Origin: an uncultured Lachnospiraceae bacterium
GTDB lineage: Bacteria; Bacillota; Clostridia; Lachnospirales; Lachnospiraceae
Assembly: GCA_910584965.1 (NCBI GenBank)
Contig: CAJUDZ010000001.1
Span: 1 to 64,000, forward strand
Reading direction: 5' to 3'
DNA: 64,000 bases
The position numbers and the translations under genes were made by a program. A model generated the notes under the pieces. The model was not told the DNA's origin. It searched no databases and worked only from the letters and a program-made list of their open reading frames with translations. How positions within the stretch are numbered: position 1 is the stretch's first letter; each line of letters begins with the position of its first letter. Below are positions 33,927 to 42,693 of this stretch, in pieces.

Positions 33927-35243
33927 ATGGAAAATTTCAAAAAATATATCATTTTATGGCTCAGCCAGAGCGTATCACAGCTTGGCAGTTCCATGACGTC
34001 TTTTGCGCTTGTATTATGGGCTTATGAGAGGAGCCGTTCTGCATTATCGGTTTCCCTGCTGTCTTTTTGCAATTATGTGCCGTATATTCTGGTCAGTATG
34101 TTTGCCGGCGCTTTTGTAGACAGACACAGGAAAAAGACCATCATGCTTGTGGCGGACAGCGTGGCGGCGGCCGGCACGGTTATCGTATTTGTGCTTCTTG
34201 CGGCGGGACGGCTGGAGATCCGGAATATTTATATCATTAATCTGGTGATCGGAATTACGACGGCTTTTCAACAGCCGGCTTCGTCAGTGGCAATGGGAAG
34301 GCTCGTACCGGCGGATAAAATTTCGAATGTCAGCGGTATGAATTCTTTTTCTCAGAATCTGATCGTCGTGTTCAGTCCGATGTTTGCGGCGTCGTTCTAT
34401 GCGGCCGGCGGGCTTTCTCTGATTCTGCTTATCGATCTGGCGTCTTTTATGATGGCGTTTTGCGTACTGCTGTTTTTTATCCGGATACCGGAGCAGTTCG
34501 GGGAAAAGAAGTATCAGCGGCCATTTGCCGGAACCGTGGAAGGATTTGTATTTCTGAAACGGGAAAAGGGTATTTTCTATATCATGCTTACGATGGCGCT
34601 TATTAATTTTTTTTCCAGACTGACATATGAAAATATTTTATCGCCGATGATACTGGCGAGGAGCGGAGGCAGCAGTCTCACGCTCGGCACGGTGAATGCC
34701 TGCATGGGAATCGGCGGGATGGCCGGCGGCATTATCGTGTCGGTGAAAAAAGAAAGCCGGCACAAGGCGGAGGCAATTTATGTTTCGGCGGCGCTCTCTT
34801 TTCTGTTCGGAGATTTGCTTATGGCGGCCGGAAGAACTGTTTTCTGGTGGTCGGCGGCGGCCGTCGCGGCCAGTTTGCCGATTCCCTTTATCATGGCCAA
34901 TCAGAATGCAATTTTGTACAAAAAAGTGCCGGACGAGATGCGGGGGCGGGTATTTGCCGTGAGAAACGCAGTTCAGTACAGCACGATTCCGGCGGGCATC
35001 CTGCTCGGCGGATATCTGGCGGATTATGTGTTCGAACCTTTTATGAAGGGTGGAACGAGGACTGCGGCGCTGCTCGGACAGATTGTCGGCAGCGGCGGCG
35101 GAAGCGGTATGGCGGCGATGTTTTTATGTACGGGAATCTGTGGATTTGCGGTCAGCATTTTGTCCTGTTTTAATCGGGAGATCCGAAAGTTGAACGAAAC
35201 ATGTCAGAAAGAACGCGGGCGGCGTTCTTCCAATAAAAATTGA
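33927..35243 (+). CDS. MFS transporter, drug/metabolite efflux type
   Basis: 438 residues with about 12 membrane helices. The loop after helix 2 reads GAFVDRHRKKTIML, the family GXXXDRXGRR/K motif A. The MFS_3 branch (FALVLWAYERSRSALSVSLL at the start; GRVFAVRNAVQYSTIPAGILLGG in the second half) contains macrolide-efflux and multidrug exporters. Substrate is unknown. GGAGGAAA lies 6 bases before the ATG. A leader with interlocked stems may control it. The carboxylesterase gene follows 19 bases later, so they may be cotranscribed. Confidence 0.88.
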   Translation: MENFKKYIILWLSQSVSQLGSSMTSFALVLWAYERSRSALSVSLLSFCNYVPYILVSMFAGAFVDRHRKKTIMLVADSVAAAGTVIVFVLLAAGRLEIRNIYIINLVIGITTAFQQPASSVAMGRLVPADKISNVSGMNSFSQNLIVVFSPMFAASFYAAGGLSLILLIDLASFMMAFCVLLFFIRIPEQFGEKKYQRPFAGTVEGFVFLKREKGIFYIMLTMALINFFSRLTYENILSPMILARSGGSSLTLGTVNACMGIGGMAGGIIVSVKKESRHKAEAIYVSAALSFLFGDLLMAAGRTVFWWSAAAVAASLPIPFIMANQNAILYKKVPDEMRGRVFAVRNAVQYSTIPAGILLGGYLADYVFEPFMKGGTRTAALLGQIVGSGGGSGMAAMFLCTGICGFAVSILSCFNREIRKLNETCQKERGRRSSNKN

Positions 35244-35262
35244 TAAGAGGAGGTACCAGGGT

Positions 35263-36822
35263 ATGGTCAAAACATTTCAATTCGATGAAGTTCCGGTGCT
35301 GCAGACAACATCCGGAAAGCTCAAGGGGTATTTTTATGACGGCGAATATATTTTCAAGGGGGTTCCTTATGCGCATGCGGACAGATTCCAGATGCCGGAG
35401 GAAGCGAAGTGGGACGACGTAAAAGCGGCGATGTCCTACGGTTTTGTATGTCCGCTGTTGGTACAGGATACGCCGAGTGTGGAATTGATGGTTCCGCATC
35501 GTTACTGGCCCCAGGATGAGCATTGCCAGAGCCTGAATATCTGGACGACGACGCTGGATGAGAAGACGAAAAAGCCGGTGGTTGTATGGCTTCACGGAGG
35601 CGGCTACTTTGCAGGTTCTTCCATCGAGCAGATCGCGTATGACGGGTTTAATATGTGTATGCGCGGGGATGTGGTCGTCGTATCCATCAATCACAGGCTG
35701 AATATTCTCGGCTATCTGGATTTGTCGCCTTTTTCAGAAAAATATGCCAACTCGGGAAATGCCGGGCATGCGGATATGGTAGCTGCGCTGCGCTGGATTC
35801 GGAACAATATCGCATTATTTGGGGGCGATCCGGATAATGTGACGATCTTCGGACAGTCCGGCGGCGGCATGAAGGTGGCGGATTTGATGCAGATCGAAGA
35901 AGCGGACGGTCTGTTCCGGAAAGGGCTGATCATGAGCGGTATCGGCAGCGAAAGGCTTCTGCCTGCCTGCACGGGAGACGGCCGGGAAATCGTGCGCGCG
36001 CTGCTTGCGGAACTGGATATCAAGGAAGAGGAAGTGGAAAAGCTGGAGACCGTGCCTTATTATGAGCTGGCGAAAGCTTACCTGAAAGTAAGTCCGGCGA
36101 TCGCGGCAAAAGGCGGCTATATAGGAGGCGCGCCGCTTGTGAACGATTACTATAAAGGGCATCCGCTTGGATATGGACTGCGGGACTGCGCCGGAAAGAT
36201 TCCGGTGATGATCGGTTCGGTATTCGGCGAATTTTCTTTTGCACCGTCGAAGTTTAACAAAACGGAACTGACGGAAACGGAAATAGAAGAGATTGTCGGC
36301 AAAGTATACGGAGACCGCGCAAAAGAGATGATACAGGCCTTTGTGCAGGCGTATCCGGGAAAGAATCCCGCGGATTTGCTGTGCGTTGACCGGGCGATGC
36401 GCCAGCCCTCCAAAGAACTTGCAAAACTTCTGGTGCAGGCCGGAAATCAGAATGTTTATTTGTATGATTTCACGCTGGAGTTTCCTTTTATGCACAATAA
36501 GATTGCCTGGCATTGTTCGGATATTCCGTTCTTTTTCCATAATACCGATAAAGTGGAAGTCTGCGGCATCCCGGACGTTACCGAAGAACTGGAAGAGCAG
36601 ATTTTCGGCGCGTTTATGAGCTTTGTAAAAAGCGGTAATCCGAATTTTGAGAAACTGCCTGCATGGCCTGCGGTAACTGCGGCACAGGAGCCTACCATGA
36701 TTTTTGACAGGGAATGTGAAGTGCGGATGAATTTTGACGATGCTTTGTATGAACTGATCGACAGCATTCTGCCGCCGTTCAGTATGGCGGAGATGACAAA
36801 AGATCAGGATGTACAGCATTAA
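35263..36822 (+). CDS. Type-B carboxylesterase family protein
   Basis: 519 residues, alpha/beta hydrolase of the carboxylesterase/cholinesterase family. The oxyanion-hole HGGGYFAGS and nucleophile FGQSGGG with Ser199 are intact. The acid is probably the Glu of GSVFGEFSF, and the His is in IAWHCSDIPFFF. No signal peptide, so it acts in the cytoplasm. It hydrolyses small esters; the substrate is unknown, and the MFS neighbour upstream might handle the same compound (inference). GAGGAGG lies upstream of the ATG. Confidence 0.9.
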   Translation: MVKTFQFDEVPVLQTTSGKLKGYFYDGEYIFKGVPYAHADRFQMPEEAKWDDVKAAMSYGFVCPLLVQDTPSVELMVPHRYWPQDEHCQSLNIWTTTLDEKTKKPVVVWLHGGGYFAGSSIEQIAYDGFNMCMRGDVVVVSINHRLNILGYLDLSPFSEKYANSGNAGHADMVAALRWIRNNIALFGGDPDNVTIFGQSGGGMKVADLMQIEEADGLFRKGLIMSGIGSERLLPACTGDGREIVRALLAELDIKEEEVEKLETVPYYELAKAYLKVSPAIAAKGGYIGGAPLVNDYYKGHPLGYGLRDCAGKIPVMIGSVFGEFSFAPSKFNKTELTETEIEEIVGKVYGDRAKEMIQAFVQAYPGKNPADLLCVDRAMRQPSKELAKLLVQAGNQNVYLYDFTLEFPFMHNKIAWHCSDIPFFFHNTDKVEVCGIPDVTEELEEQIFGAFMSFVKSGNPNFEKLPAWPAVTAAQEPTMIFDRECEVRMNFDDALYELIDSILPPFSMAEMTKDQDVQH

Positions 36823-36844
36823 ATGACGGATTTGGAGGACCTTT

Positions 36845-37282
36845 ATGATCAGAGAAATACGGGATGAAGATTATGACGGATTGATGGCATTGTACATGCA
36901 GCTTCATGATAATCCCATGCCGGACAAAACGCCGGAACTTTCCGCGTTATGGCGGCGGATTCTGGAAGACAAAGACCATCATATCATCGTTGCGGAAGAG
37001 GACGGACGGATCGCCGCGTCCTGCGTCTGCGTGATCATTCCGAATCTCACGCATAACCAACAGCCTTATGCTTTTGTGGAAAATGTCATTACGGACAAAG
37101 CGTACAGAAAACGCGGTCTGGCAACGGCCTGTCTGCATTATGCAAAGGAGATCGCGGAGCGGGAGCATTGTTATAAAATGATGCTCCTGACCGGCTCCAA
37201 AAAAGAAAGCACACTGAATTTTTACAGGCAGGCCGGCTACAACAGCGAGGATAAAACCGCGTTTATCAGCTGGCTGGGATAA
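36845..37282 (+). CDS. GNAT N-acetyltransferase
   Basis: 145 residues with GNAT motifs: N-terminal IREIRDEDYDGLMALYMQL, central FVENVITDKAYRKRGLATAC (acetyl-CoA loop RKRGLA), and C-terminal KKESTLNFYRQAGY. The acceptor is not identifiable; amino groups of small molecules are usual. GGAGG lies 7 bases before the ATG and the gene follows the esterase closely, possibly within the same transcript. Confidence 0.87.
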   Translation: MIREIRDEDYDGLMALYMQLHDNPMPDKTPELSALWRRILEDKDHHIIVAEEDGRIAASCVCVIIPNLTHNQQPYAFVENVITDKAYRKRGLATACLHYAKEIAEREHCYKMMLLTGSKKESTLNFYRQAGYNSEDKTAFISWLG

Positions 37283-37295
37283 GAGAATCCCAGCC
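37272..37295. terminator. Hairpin between convergent genes
   Basis: A perfect inverted repeat GGCTGGGAT-6 nt-ATCCCAGCC overlaps the GNAT stop codon and lies 14 bases past the minus-strand permease stop. No T-run, so it may be a weak shared terminator or an mRNA-end hairpin. Confidence 0.5.
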
Positions 37296-37308
37296 GGACA
37301 ACAGCATA

Positions 37309-38106
37309 TCAGGAGCCGCTCGACGTATAATGCCTGACGCCGAATTTCCAGAGAAGCATTGACGGAATGAGGAACAGGCAGGCGAGCAGCGGAAGAAAAA
37401 TATACAGTGCGGATGTTCTTCTGTCCAGAAGATACAGCAGCGGATAATACTGAATCAGCGCATAAGGAATGATAAAAGTGGCGAACAGAAGTATTTTTTC
37501 TCCATAAATGCCGACAGGATATTTTCCGAATTCCCTGGCCCCATCCGTAAAGACATTCATAAACTCCAGTCCGTCCAGCGTAAAAAAGCAGAGCGCGGCA
37601 TAGATCAGGAACAGGCCGCTGAAAACGGAAATACCGCCGATGAGCATAAACAGCACGGTTATGACTTTGGAAAAACTCCAGGTGATTTCGCTTTTGGCGA
37701 TGCCGTATACGAACATGATAACGGCCTGGAACATTCTTCCGATTCTGGTCAGTTCGAATTTGTTTCCAAGAACCTGAAGAATTTCATTCTGCGGCCGGAC
37801 TATGATGCGGTCGAACTCCCCGAAACGAACAATGCCGGCAAAACAGTCAAATCCGCGCACGAACATTTCTGCTATGGAATATTCCAGCAGAATGATGGAA
37901 AAACCGAGCAGAACTTCGCTGTATGAAAATCCCTCCACGCTGTGAAAGCGCCGGAACATGAAGAAGATTCCGAGAAAAACATTAAATGAGACAAGAAACT
38001 GTCCTGCCGTCGTTAGAAAAAACGAAGTTTTATACTGCATCATCGACCGGATATTGATGGAAATATAGTGAAGATATAAATGAATGGAAGCTTTTATTTT
38101 TTTCAT
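37309..38106 (-). CDS. ABC-2 type transporter permease (second subunit)
   Basis: 265 residues with six hydrophobic helices. The motifs SVEGFSYSEVLLGFSIILLEYSI and FDRIIVRPQNEILQVLG fit the ABC-2 permease family of which two paralogues are encoded beside one ATPase. Starts at an ATG after AAAGGACAGG, 16 bases after the first permease. Exports an unknown substrate with its two partners. Confidence 0.85.
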   Translation of the reverse strand: MKKIKASIHLYLHYISINIRSMMQYKTSFFLTTAGQFLVSFNVFLGIFFMFRRFHSVEGFSYSEVLLGFSIILLEYSIAEMFVRGFDCFAGIVRFGEFDRIIVRPQNEILQVLGNKFELTRIGRMFQAVIMFVYGIAKSEITWSFSKVITVLFMLIGGISVFSGLFLIYAALCFFTLDGLEFMNVFTDGAREFGKYPVGIYGEKILLFATFIIPYALIQYYPLLYLLDRRTSALYIFLPLLACLFLIPSMLLWKFGVRHYTSSGS

Positions 38107-38122
38107 ATGGATACCTGTCCTT

Positions 38123-38926
38123 TCAGCCGCCCTGTACGGTTACGCGTTTTTCCGCCGTCTTACAGAGCATTTTGCCGGCAAGTGTGATTACGATCAGCCA
38201 GAAAAACTGCAGGAAAACGGCTTTTTCCATTTCTCCGCGGCTCATGCTGCCGCTGTATACGCGGAGAGCGACATTCTGCATGGAAGCAAAAGGCAGCAGT
38301 TCCATCAGGAGTCTTATTCTGTCCGGGAAAAAGGGCAACGGAATCAGTGCGCCTGAGAAAAATTCCACACAGGATACGAACAGAATCCGCAGACCCTGCG
38401 GTGAAATGGTAAAAAAAGTAAGCACATAGACGAGCATGCAGAAAGATACCATCACCATAAGGCCCAGAAACAGCGTAACAATAAAAAGCAGAAAATGTGC
38501 CGGCCCGGCCGGTGCGGAAATGCCGTATGGTTCCGGGATAAAGGCCGCCGCAATTAAGATCGGAAAGCACCGAAGCACGGCTTTTGACAGGCGGTTAGCA
38601 AGACTTCTGGTGAACCACATGTCGTATATGCGGATGGGCCGGCATAACTCATATGCGATATTTCCGTTTACAATAGAATCAAAAATCTCGTTTTCCATCA
38701 TCCATGCCGTAAAAAAGGCCAGAAAGGCCTGCTGCAGCCAGATATAGGATGAGGTTGCTGATAAAGTCATCGGGAAAGCGGCGGCGTCTGTCCGGTAAAA
38801 GGCACGGAATATCATGATTTCCATAAAGCCCCAGAAGAACTGCGTTACAATGCCGGCCAGAGCCGCGGCACGGTATTGAAGCCCCATGGCAAAACGCAGC
38901 CGGAAGAAGGATAAATATTTTTTCAT
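38123..38926 (-). CDS. ABC-2 type transporter permease (first subunit)
   Basis: 267 residues with six membrane helices. MKKYLSFFRLRFAMGLQYRA at the N-terminus, NIAYELCRPIRIYDMWF in the middle and a hydrophobic C-terminal half match the ABC-2 permease paralogue family. AAAGGAG lies 9 bases before the ATG. Only 21 bases separate it from the ATPase gene, so the three are one operon, read in the order ATPase, this permease, second permease. Confidence 0.86.
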   Translation of the reverse strand: MKKYLSFFRLRFAMGLQYRAAALAGIVTQFFWGFMEIMIFRAFYRTDAAAFPMTLSATSSYIWLQQAFLAFFTAWMMENEIFDSIVNGNIAYELCRPIRIYDMWFTRSLANRLSKAVLRCFPILIAAAFIPEPYGISAPAGPAHFLLFIVTLFLGLMVMVSFCMLVYVLTFFTISPQGLRILFVSCVEFFSGALIPLPFFPDRIRLLMELLPFASMQNVALRVYSGSMSRGEMEKAVFLQFFWLIVITLAGKMLCKTAEKRVTVQGG

Positions 38927-38947
38927 GAAAATGCGTCTCCTTTCTTT

Positions 38948-39739
38948 TCAACCGATTTCATAGGAATGGTATAATTCCGCGATCGTCCGGTCGATATCGT
39001 CATTTCCTTTTTTGATGTCCTGAAGCGTTCCATCCATCAGAATCCGCCCTTTTCCGATTAAGATAATTCGGCTGGCAAGAGCTTCGATATCCTGCATGTC
39101 GTGGGTTGTCAGAATAACAGTTGTTCCGGCTGTTTTATTCTGCCTGAGAATAAAATCGCGTACCGCCAGTTTGGAAACCGCGTCGAGTCCGATCGTCGGT
39201 TCATCCAGAAAAAGAATGCGCGGCCGATGTAAAAGAGAAGCGGCAATTTCGCACCGCATCCGCTGGCCGAGTGAAAGCTGCCTTGCGGGAGAACGCAGTA
39301 ATTCTTTTAAATCCAATAATTCCGTTAATTCTTCAAGGCTCTGTTTGTATTGTTCATTGGAAATAGAATAGATATCCTTTAGAAGTGCGAAGGAATCTAT
39401 GACGGGAACATCCCACCATAACTGGGAACGCTGTCCGAACACAACGCCGATACGGCCGACATGTTCGATTCTGTTTTCCCAGGGAACCCTTCCGTCTACG
39501 AGAACGGTTCCGCTGTCCGGTGTCAATATTCCGCTCAGAATTTTGATTGTTGAGCTTTTGCCCGCGCCGTTCGGGCCTATGTAGCCTACCATTTCACCGT
39601 CGTGAATGGTAAAACTGACATCCGAGAGCGCATGAATGGTTTCATACTCTCTGTGAAAAAGTGCTTTGCAGGCCTCTTTGAATCCTGCGTTTCTTTTTGC
39701 AATCCTGTAAGATTTGCAGACATGCTCCATTGTGATCAT
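38948..39739 (-). CDS. ABC-2 exporter ATP-binding protein
   Basis: 263 residues. Walker A GPNGAGKSS, Q-loop FGQRSQLWWDVP, a signature LSLGQRMRCEIA (LSxGQ type), Walker B ILFLDEPTIGLD and switch His in TTHDMQD are present. The long N-terminal insertion (NAGFKEACKALFHREYETIHA) and the SQLWWDVP loop are characteristic of the ABC transporters with two ABC-2 permeases of this kind. It drives export by the next two gene products. The natural substrate is unknown. Confidence 0.92.
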   Translation of the reverse strand: MITMEHVCKSYRIAKRNAGFKEACKALFHREYETIHALSDVSFTIHDGEMVGYIGPNGAGKSSTIKILSGILTPDSGTVLVDGRVPWENRIEHVGRIGVVFGQRSQLWWDVPVIDSFALLKDIYSISNEQYKQSLEELTELLDLKELLRSPARQLSLGQRMRCEIAASLLHRPRILFLDEPTIGLDAVSKLAVRDFILRQNKTAGTTVILTTHDMQDIEALASRIILIGKGRILMDGTLQDIKKGNDDIDRTIAELYHSYEIG

Positions 39740-39997
39740 TTCGATACCCTGTCCTTTCCATTGCCGCGTTAATCATGATGATTCATTGCGGCTTCTTCCT
39801 GGTAGTTATATTTTCATATCTTGCCAAGTCGGTCTGGCTCCGCTGGATTTTGCCAGCCGGATACCGTCGGTAAAATATTCAGTTGTCCCTTTGGCGAAAG
39901 GGAAATTCAGCATAACACAAATCAGGGGAAAATGCAAGCTCGTTTTTGAAGAATGCCGACAGGCATTCCCCAGTGTTTAAAGGTACTTACCGAAGTT

Positions 39998-41374
39998 TTA
40001 GTACCTCTCTTCACACTCCCCCCGGCACCGCCTGAGCCAGCGGCCCCGGAGATAATAGACGATGAACAGGAGGGAAGTCACGCTCCAGGTCAGCGGATAG
40101 CTGAAAGCTACCGTGGATATTTCCGGACGCATAGGGACTGCCAGAAGAACCCATGCAATGCGGAGAATGCAGACGCCGGCACCGGTCATAAGCATGGGGG
40201 GAACGGCGTCTCCGCATCCTCTTGTCGTCCCGCCCAGAATTTCGATGCAGACATAGGTCACATAACTCGGAGAGATTACCCACATCATGCCGAGACCGAT
40301 GGAAACAACTTCCGGATCGTTCGTAAACATGCTAAAGAAGATACGGCCTCCGGCCAGCACGATAACGCTTAAAAGGATGCTCGTAAATGCCGCCATTCCC
40401 AGACAGATGCGCACGCTCTTTTTGATGCGGTCGTATTTTCCGGCACCGAAGTTTTGTCCGGCAAAGGTGGTGATCGCCACGCCGTAAGCGCCCATGATCA
40501 TCCAGAAAATACCGTCTACCTTGCCGTAAGCGGTCCAGGCGGCGATCGTATCCGTTCCGAAAGAATTGATGCTCGACTGGACGATCAGGTTGGACAGAGA
40601 ATACATCGTGGACTGAATCCCTGCCGGGAGCCCGATGCGTATAATATTATGCAGAAGAACCGGCGAAAACCGGATTTCCTTTAAAAAGAGTTTATAGGAA
40701 TCTTCCGTTTTCATCAGAGCGGCAATGACCATCCCCGCACTGATTACCTGAGAAAGCGCGGTAGCTGTCGCAACGCCGAGCACGCCCAATTTCAGGACCG
40801 TCACAAAAAGAATGTCCAGTATGATATTTGCGATACAGGACAGAATCAGAAAATAAAGCGGACGCTTGGAATCTCCTACGGCCCGTAAAATCCCCGACCC
40901 CATATTATAGATGAGAGACGGAATGACGCCGAGAAAATACACCCGCATATAGACGATGGAAAGGGACAGAATATCATCCGGAGTGTTCATGGCCCGCAGC
41001 GCGGCGCCGGAAAAAAGAAATCCGAGCAGCATAATTATGGCGCCCCCGACGATGGAGAGCGCCATAGCCGTATGTACGGTTTTTTTCACGTCATTCTGTT
41101 TCTTTGCGCCGTAATACTGGGAGATGATTACAGTGGCACCGGAAGAAAGGCCGGTAAAAAAGCCGATCAGCAGATTGATCAGCGTGGCTGCCGGTCCGCC
41201 GACTGCAGCCAGCGCTTCCTTTCCGACAAATTTTCCCACGATTACGGCATCCGTAGTATTGTAGAGCTGTTGGAAAAAAGTGCCGAATAAAATCGGGAAA
41301 AAGAAAAAAAGGAGCTGTTTCCAGATAACCCCTTCTGTTATTTGATTGGAAATCTGATGTTTGTCTGTTTTCAT
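39998..41374 (-). CDS. MATE-family multidrug/cation antiporter
   Basis: About 458 residues starting at the ATG after GAGGT; in-frame ATGs farther upstream lack a ribosome site. Twelve membrane helices in two repeats. Signature stretches are FFQQLYNTTDAVIVGKFVG, GLSSGATVIISQYYGA and GSGILRAVGDSKRPL in the first half, and GKVDGIFWMIMGAYGVAITTF in the second. These transporters export drugs or cations in exchange for Na+ or H+ across the cytoplasmic membrane. The natural substrate is unknown. A hairpin AGGTACT/AGTACCT overlaps its stop codon. Confidence 0.9.
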   Translation of the reverse strand: MKTDKHQISNQITEGVIWKQLLFFFFPILFGTFFQQLYNTTDAVIVGKFVGKEALAAVGGPAATLINLLIGFFTGLSSGATVIISQYYGAKKQNDVKKTVHTAMALSIVGGAIIMLLGFLFSGAALRAMNTPDDILSLSIVYMRVYFLGVIPSLIYNMGSGILRAVGDSKRPLYFLILSCIANIILDILFVTVLKLGVLGVATATALSQVISAGMVIAALMKTEDSYKLFLKEIRFSPVLLHNIIRIGLPAGIQSTMYSLSNLIVQSSINSFGTDTIAAWTAYGKVDGIFWMIMGAYGVAITTFAGQNFGAGKYDRIKKSVRICLGMAAFTSILLSVIVLAGGRIFFSMFTNDPEVVSIGLGMMWVISPSYVTYVCIEILGGTTRGCGDAVPPMLMTGAGVCILRIAWVLLAVPMRPEISTVAFSYPLTWSVTSLLFIVYYLRGRWLRRCRGECEERY

Positions 41375-41788
41375 TCCGGGTACCTCATGTGCTTCTGTAA
41401 TCGCAGCGGTCTGCATTTTTTTATTCTGATCAGGAAGCTGCCGTAATTGCAGCGTGCCATCTATTATAGCCGCTTTCAATAGAAAAAACAATAGAGAATA
41501 AGAGGCGGAAGGAGGGATTTACGAACCGGATTTTCGGACGGTTAATTTTTGAAACGCTTTCTTTAATGACGATTCAGTTGTGGCGGTGCGGATTGTCTGT
41601 TATGCTGTTAGCATAAAAGGGATTGCACCGGTGCCGGGGGCAGGCAGACATAAGCGCGAACTTAATGAAAACAGGATGAAACATGTGAAGGTTTCGGACC
41701 AGCATACAGCGGAATCCCTGGCTCATTTTTCAATAAATAATTGGGATAAAGAAATTGTTGTAATAACTAAGTTTCTTAATCTTATAAA
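41375..41788. other. Region without supported gene
   Basis: This 414-base stretch lies between the MATE gene and the regulator, both read leftward. A short open frame near 41580-41795 has no ribosome site and no recognisable domain, so I do not annotate it. Composition drops to AT-rich toward the right, matching the regulator-exporter pair. Confidence 0.5.
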
Positions 41789-42586
41789 TCAGTGAGATTT
41801 TGACGTTTTTATCTTATTTTCAAGATTATTTAAGAAGTTAAGGGAAAGAGCATAATTATGACTAAAAAAATCAATCCCTTTGCCTATATAATAATTAGTC
41901 TTTTCATGTTCATTTTGACTGCTGTAACAATCTGCTAAATATGAGCAGGTAAGAGGATAGATTTGACGTATCATATCATAATTTAAAATTCCCCGGTGTA
42001 AGTAATTCAAAATATGCGTATATAACTGAATGGGTGTTAATTTATTAAGGTGCGGGGCTCTTTGCAGGATAAATGCAATATTAAAAAGTGTCCACAGTTC
42101 TTCCAACGTATATAAGTGATAATTCAAAACTTCATCAATGCTATAAAAAACTTTTGTGATACCAAGAGCCTTTATTGATAATTCATAAGCAGTTTTGTAG
42201 TCTTCTTTATATTGTGCCATGAGATAAGCCCGTTTTCCCAAAAGATATTGTAAAGGCTCATCACATAAATAAAGTGTATGAGTGGATAATTCATCTAAGT
42301 ACAGAATACAGTTATCTATTTCATGTTTCACAAGATAATCGTCAATTTGTTTCTTATCAGCATTAAACTCGATGAGTTCCGCGATAGAAAGCATCGGGTA
42401 GAAGGCCGAAATATTTTCTCCCAACTTGTTGAAAATATCTTTTAATATTTTATCAGATGGTATTTTATGTCCATTTTCTATTTTTGATATATATTCTTTA
42501 CTGCATATATTTTCACAAAGAGAAGACTGGCTGATATGTTTTGCGAGCCGCAATTCTTTAATCAAAACACCAATGTTATTATTCAT
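41789..42586 (-). CDS. Rgg/PlcR-like XRE regulator with helical-repeat domain
   Basis: 265 residues from the ATG after GGAGAA; upstream in-frame starts lack ribosome sites. Residues 1-65 are a Cro/C1 helix-turn-helix (LIKELRLAKHISQSSLCENI, then KEYISKIENGHKIPS). The rest is helical with TPR-like repeats, the architecture of Rgg/PlcR regulators that often bind peptide signals. It is AT-rich and divergent from an equally AT-rich ABC exporter gene, which it probably controls. No peptide gene was found in the gap. Confidence 0.8.
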   Translation of the reverse strand: MNNNIGVLIKELRLAKHISQSSLCENICSKEYISKIENGHKIPSDKILKDIFNKLGENISAFYPMLSIAELIEFNADKKQIDDYLVKHEIDNCILYLDELSTHTLYLCDEPLQYLLGKRAYLMAQYKEDYKTAYELSIKALGITKVFYSIDEVLNYHLYTLEELWTLFNIAFILQRAPHLNKLTPIQLYTHILNYLHRGILNYDMIRQIYPLTCSYLADCYSSQNEHEKTNYYIGKGIDFFSHNYALSLNFLNNLENKIKTSKSH

Positions 42587-42617
42587 CGAAATTCTCCATT
42601 CAAAGGTTGACTGAAAG

Positions 42618-42629
42618 TTCAATTTTGAA
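42618..42629. promoter_or_regulatory. Operator candidate between regulator and exporter
   Basis: The palindrome TTCAA-TT-TTGAA sits in the 107-base divergent gap. A 12-base direct repeat CAATGTTATTAT occurs at 42571-42582 and 42639-42650 on either side of it. Both are candidate sites for the HTH regulator. Confidence 0.4.
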
Positions 42630-42693
42630 TCAAACAATCAATGTTATTATGAGTATAGAAATGAATTTTAGTTTTGTCAAGGAGGAGAGAAGG

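Noticed and set aside
41580..41795. Open frame of 71 codons between MATE and Rgg-like genes
   Set aside because: No ribosome site and no domain; overlaps the end of the regulator gene.
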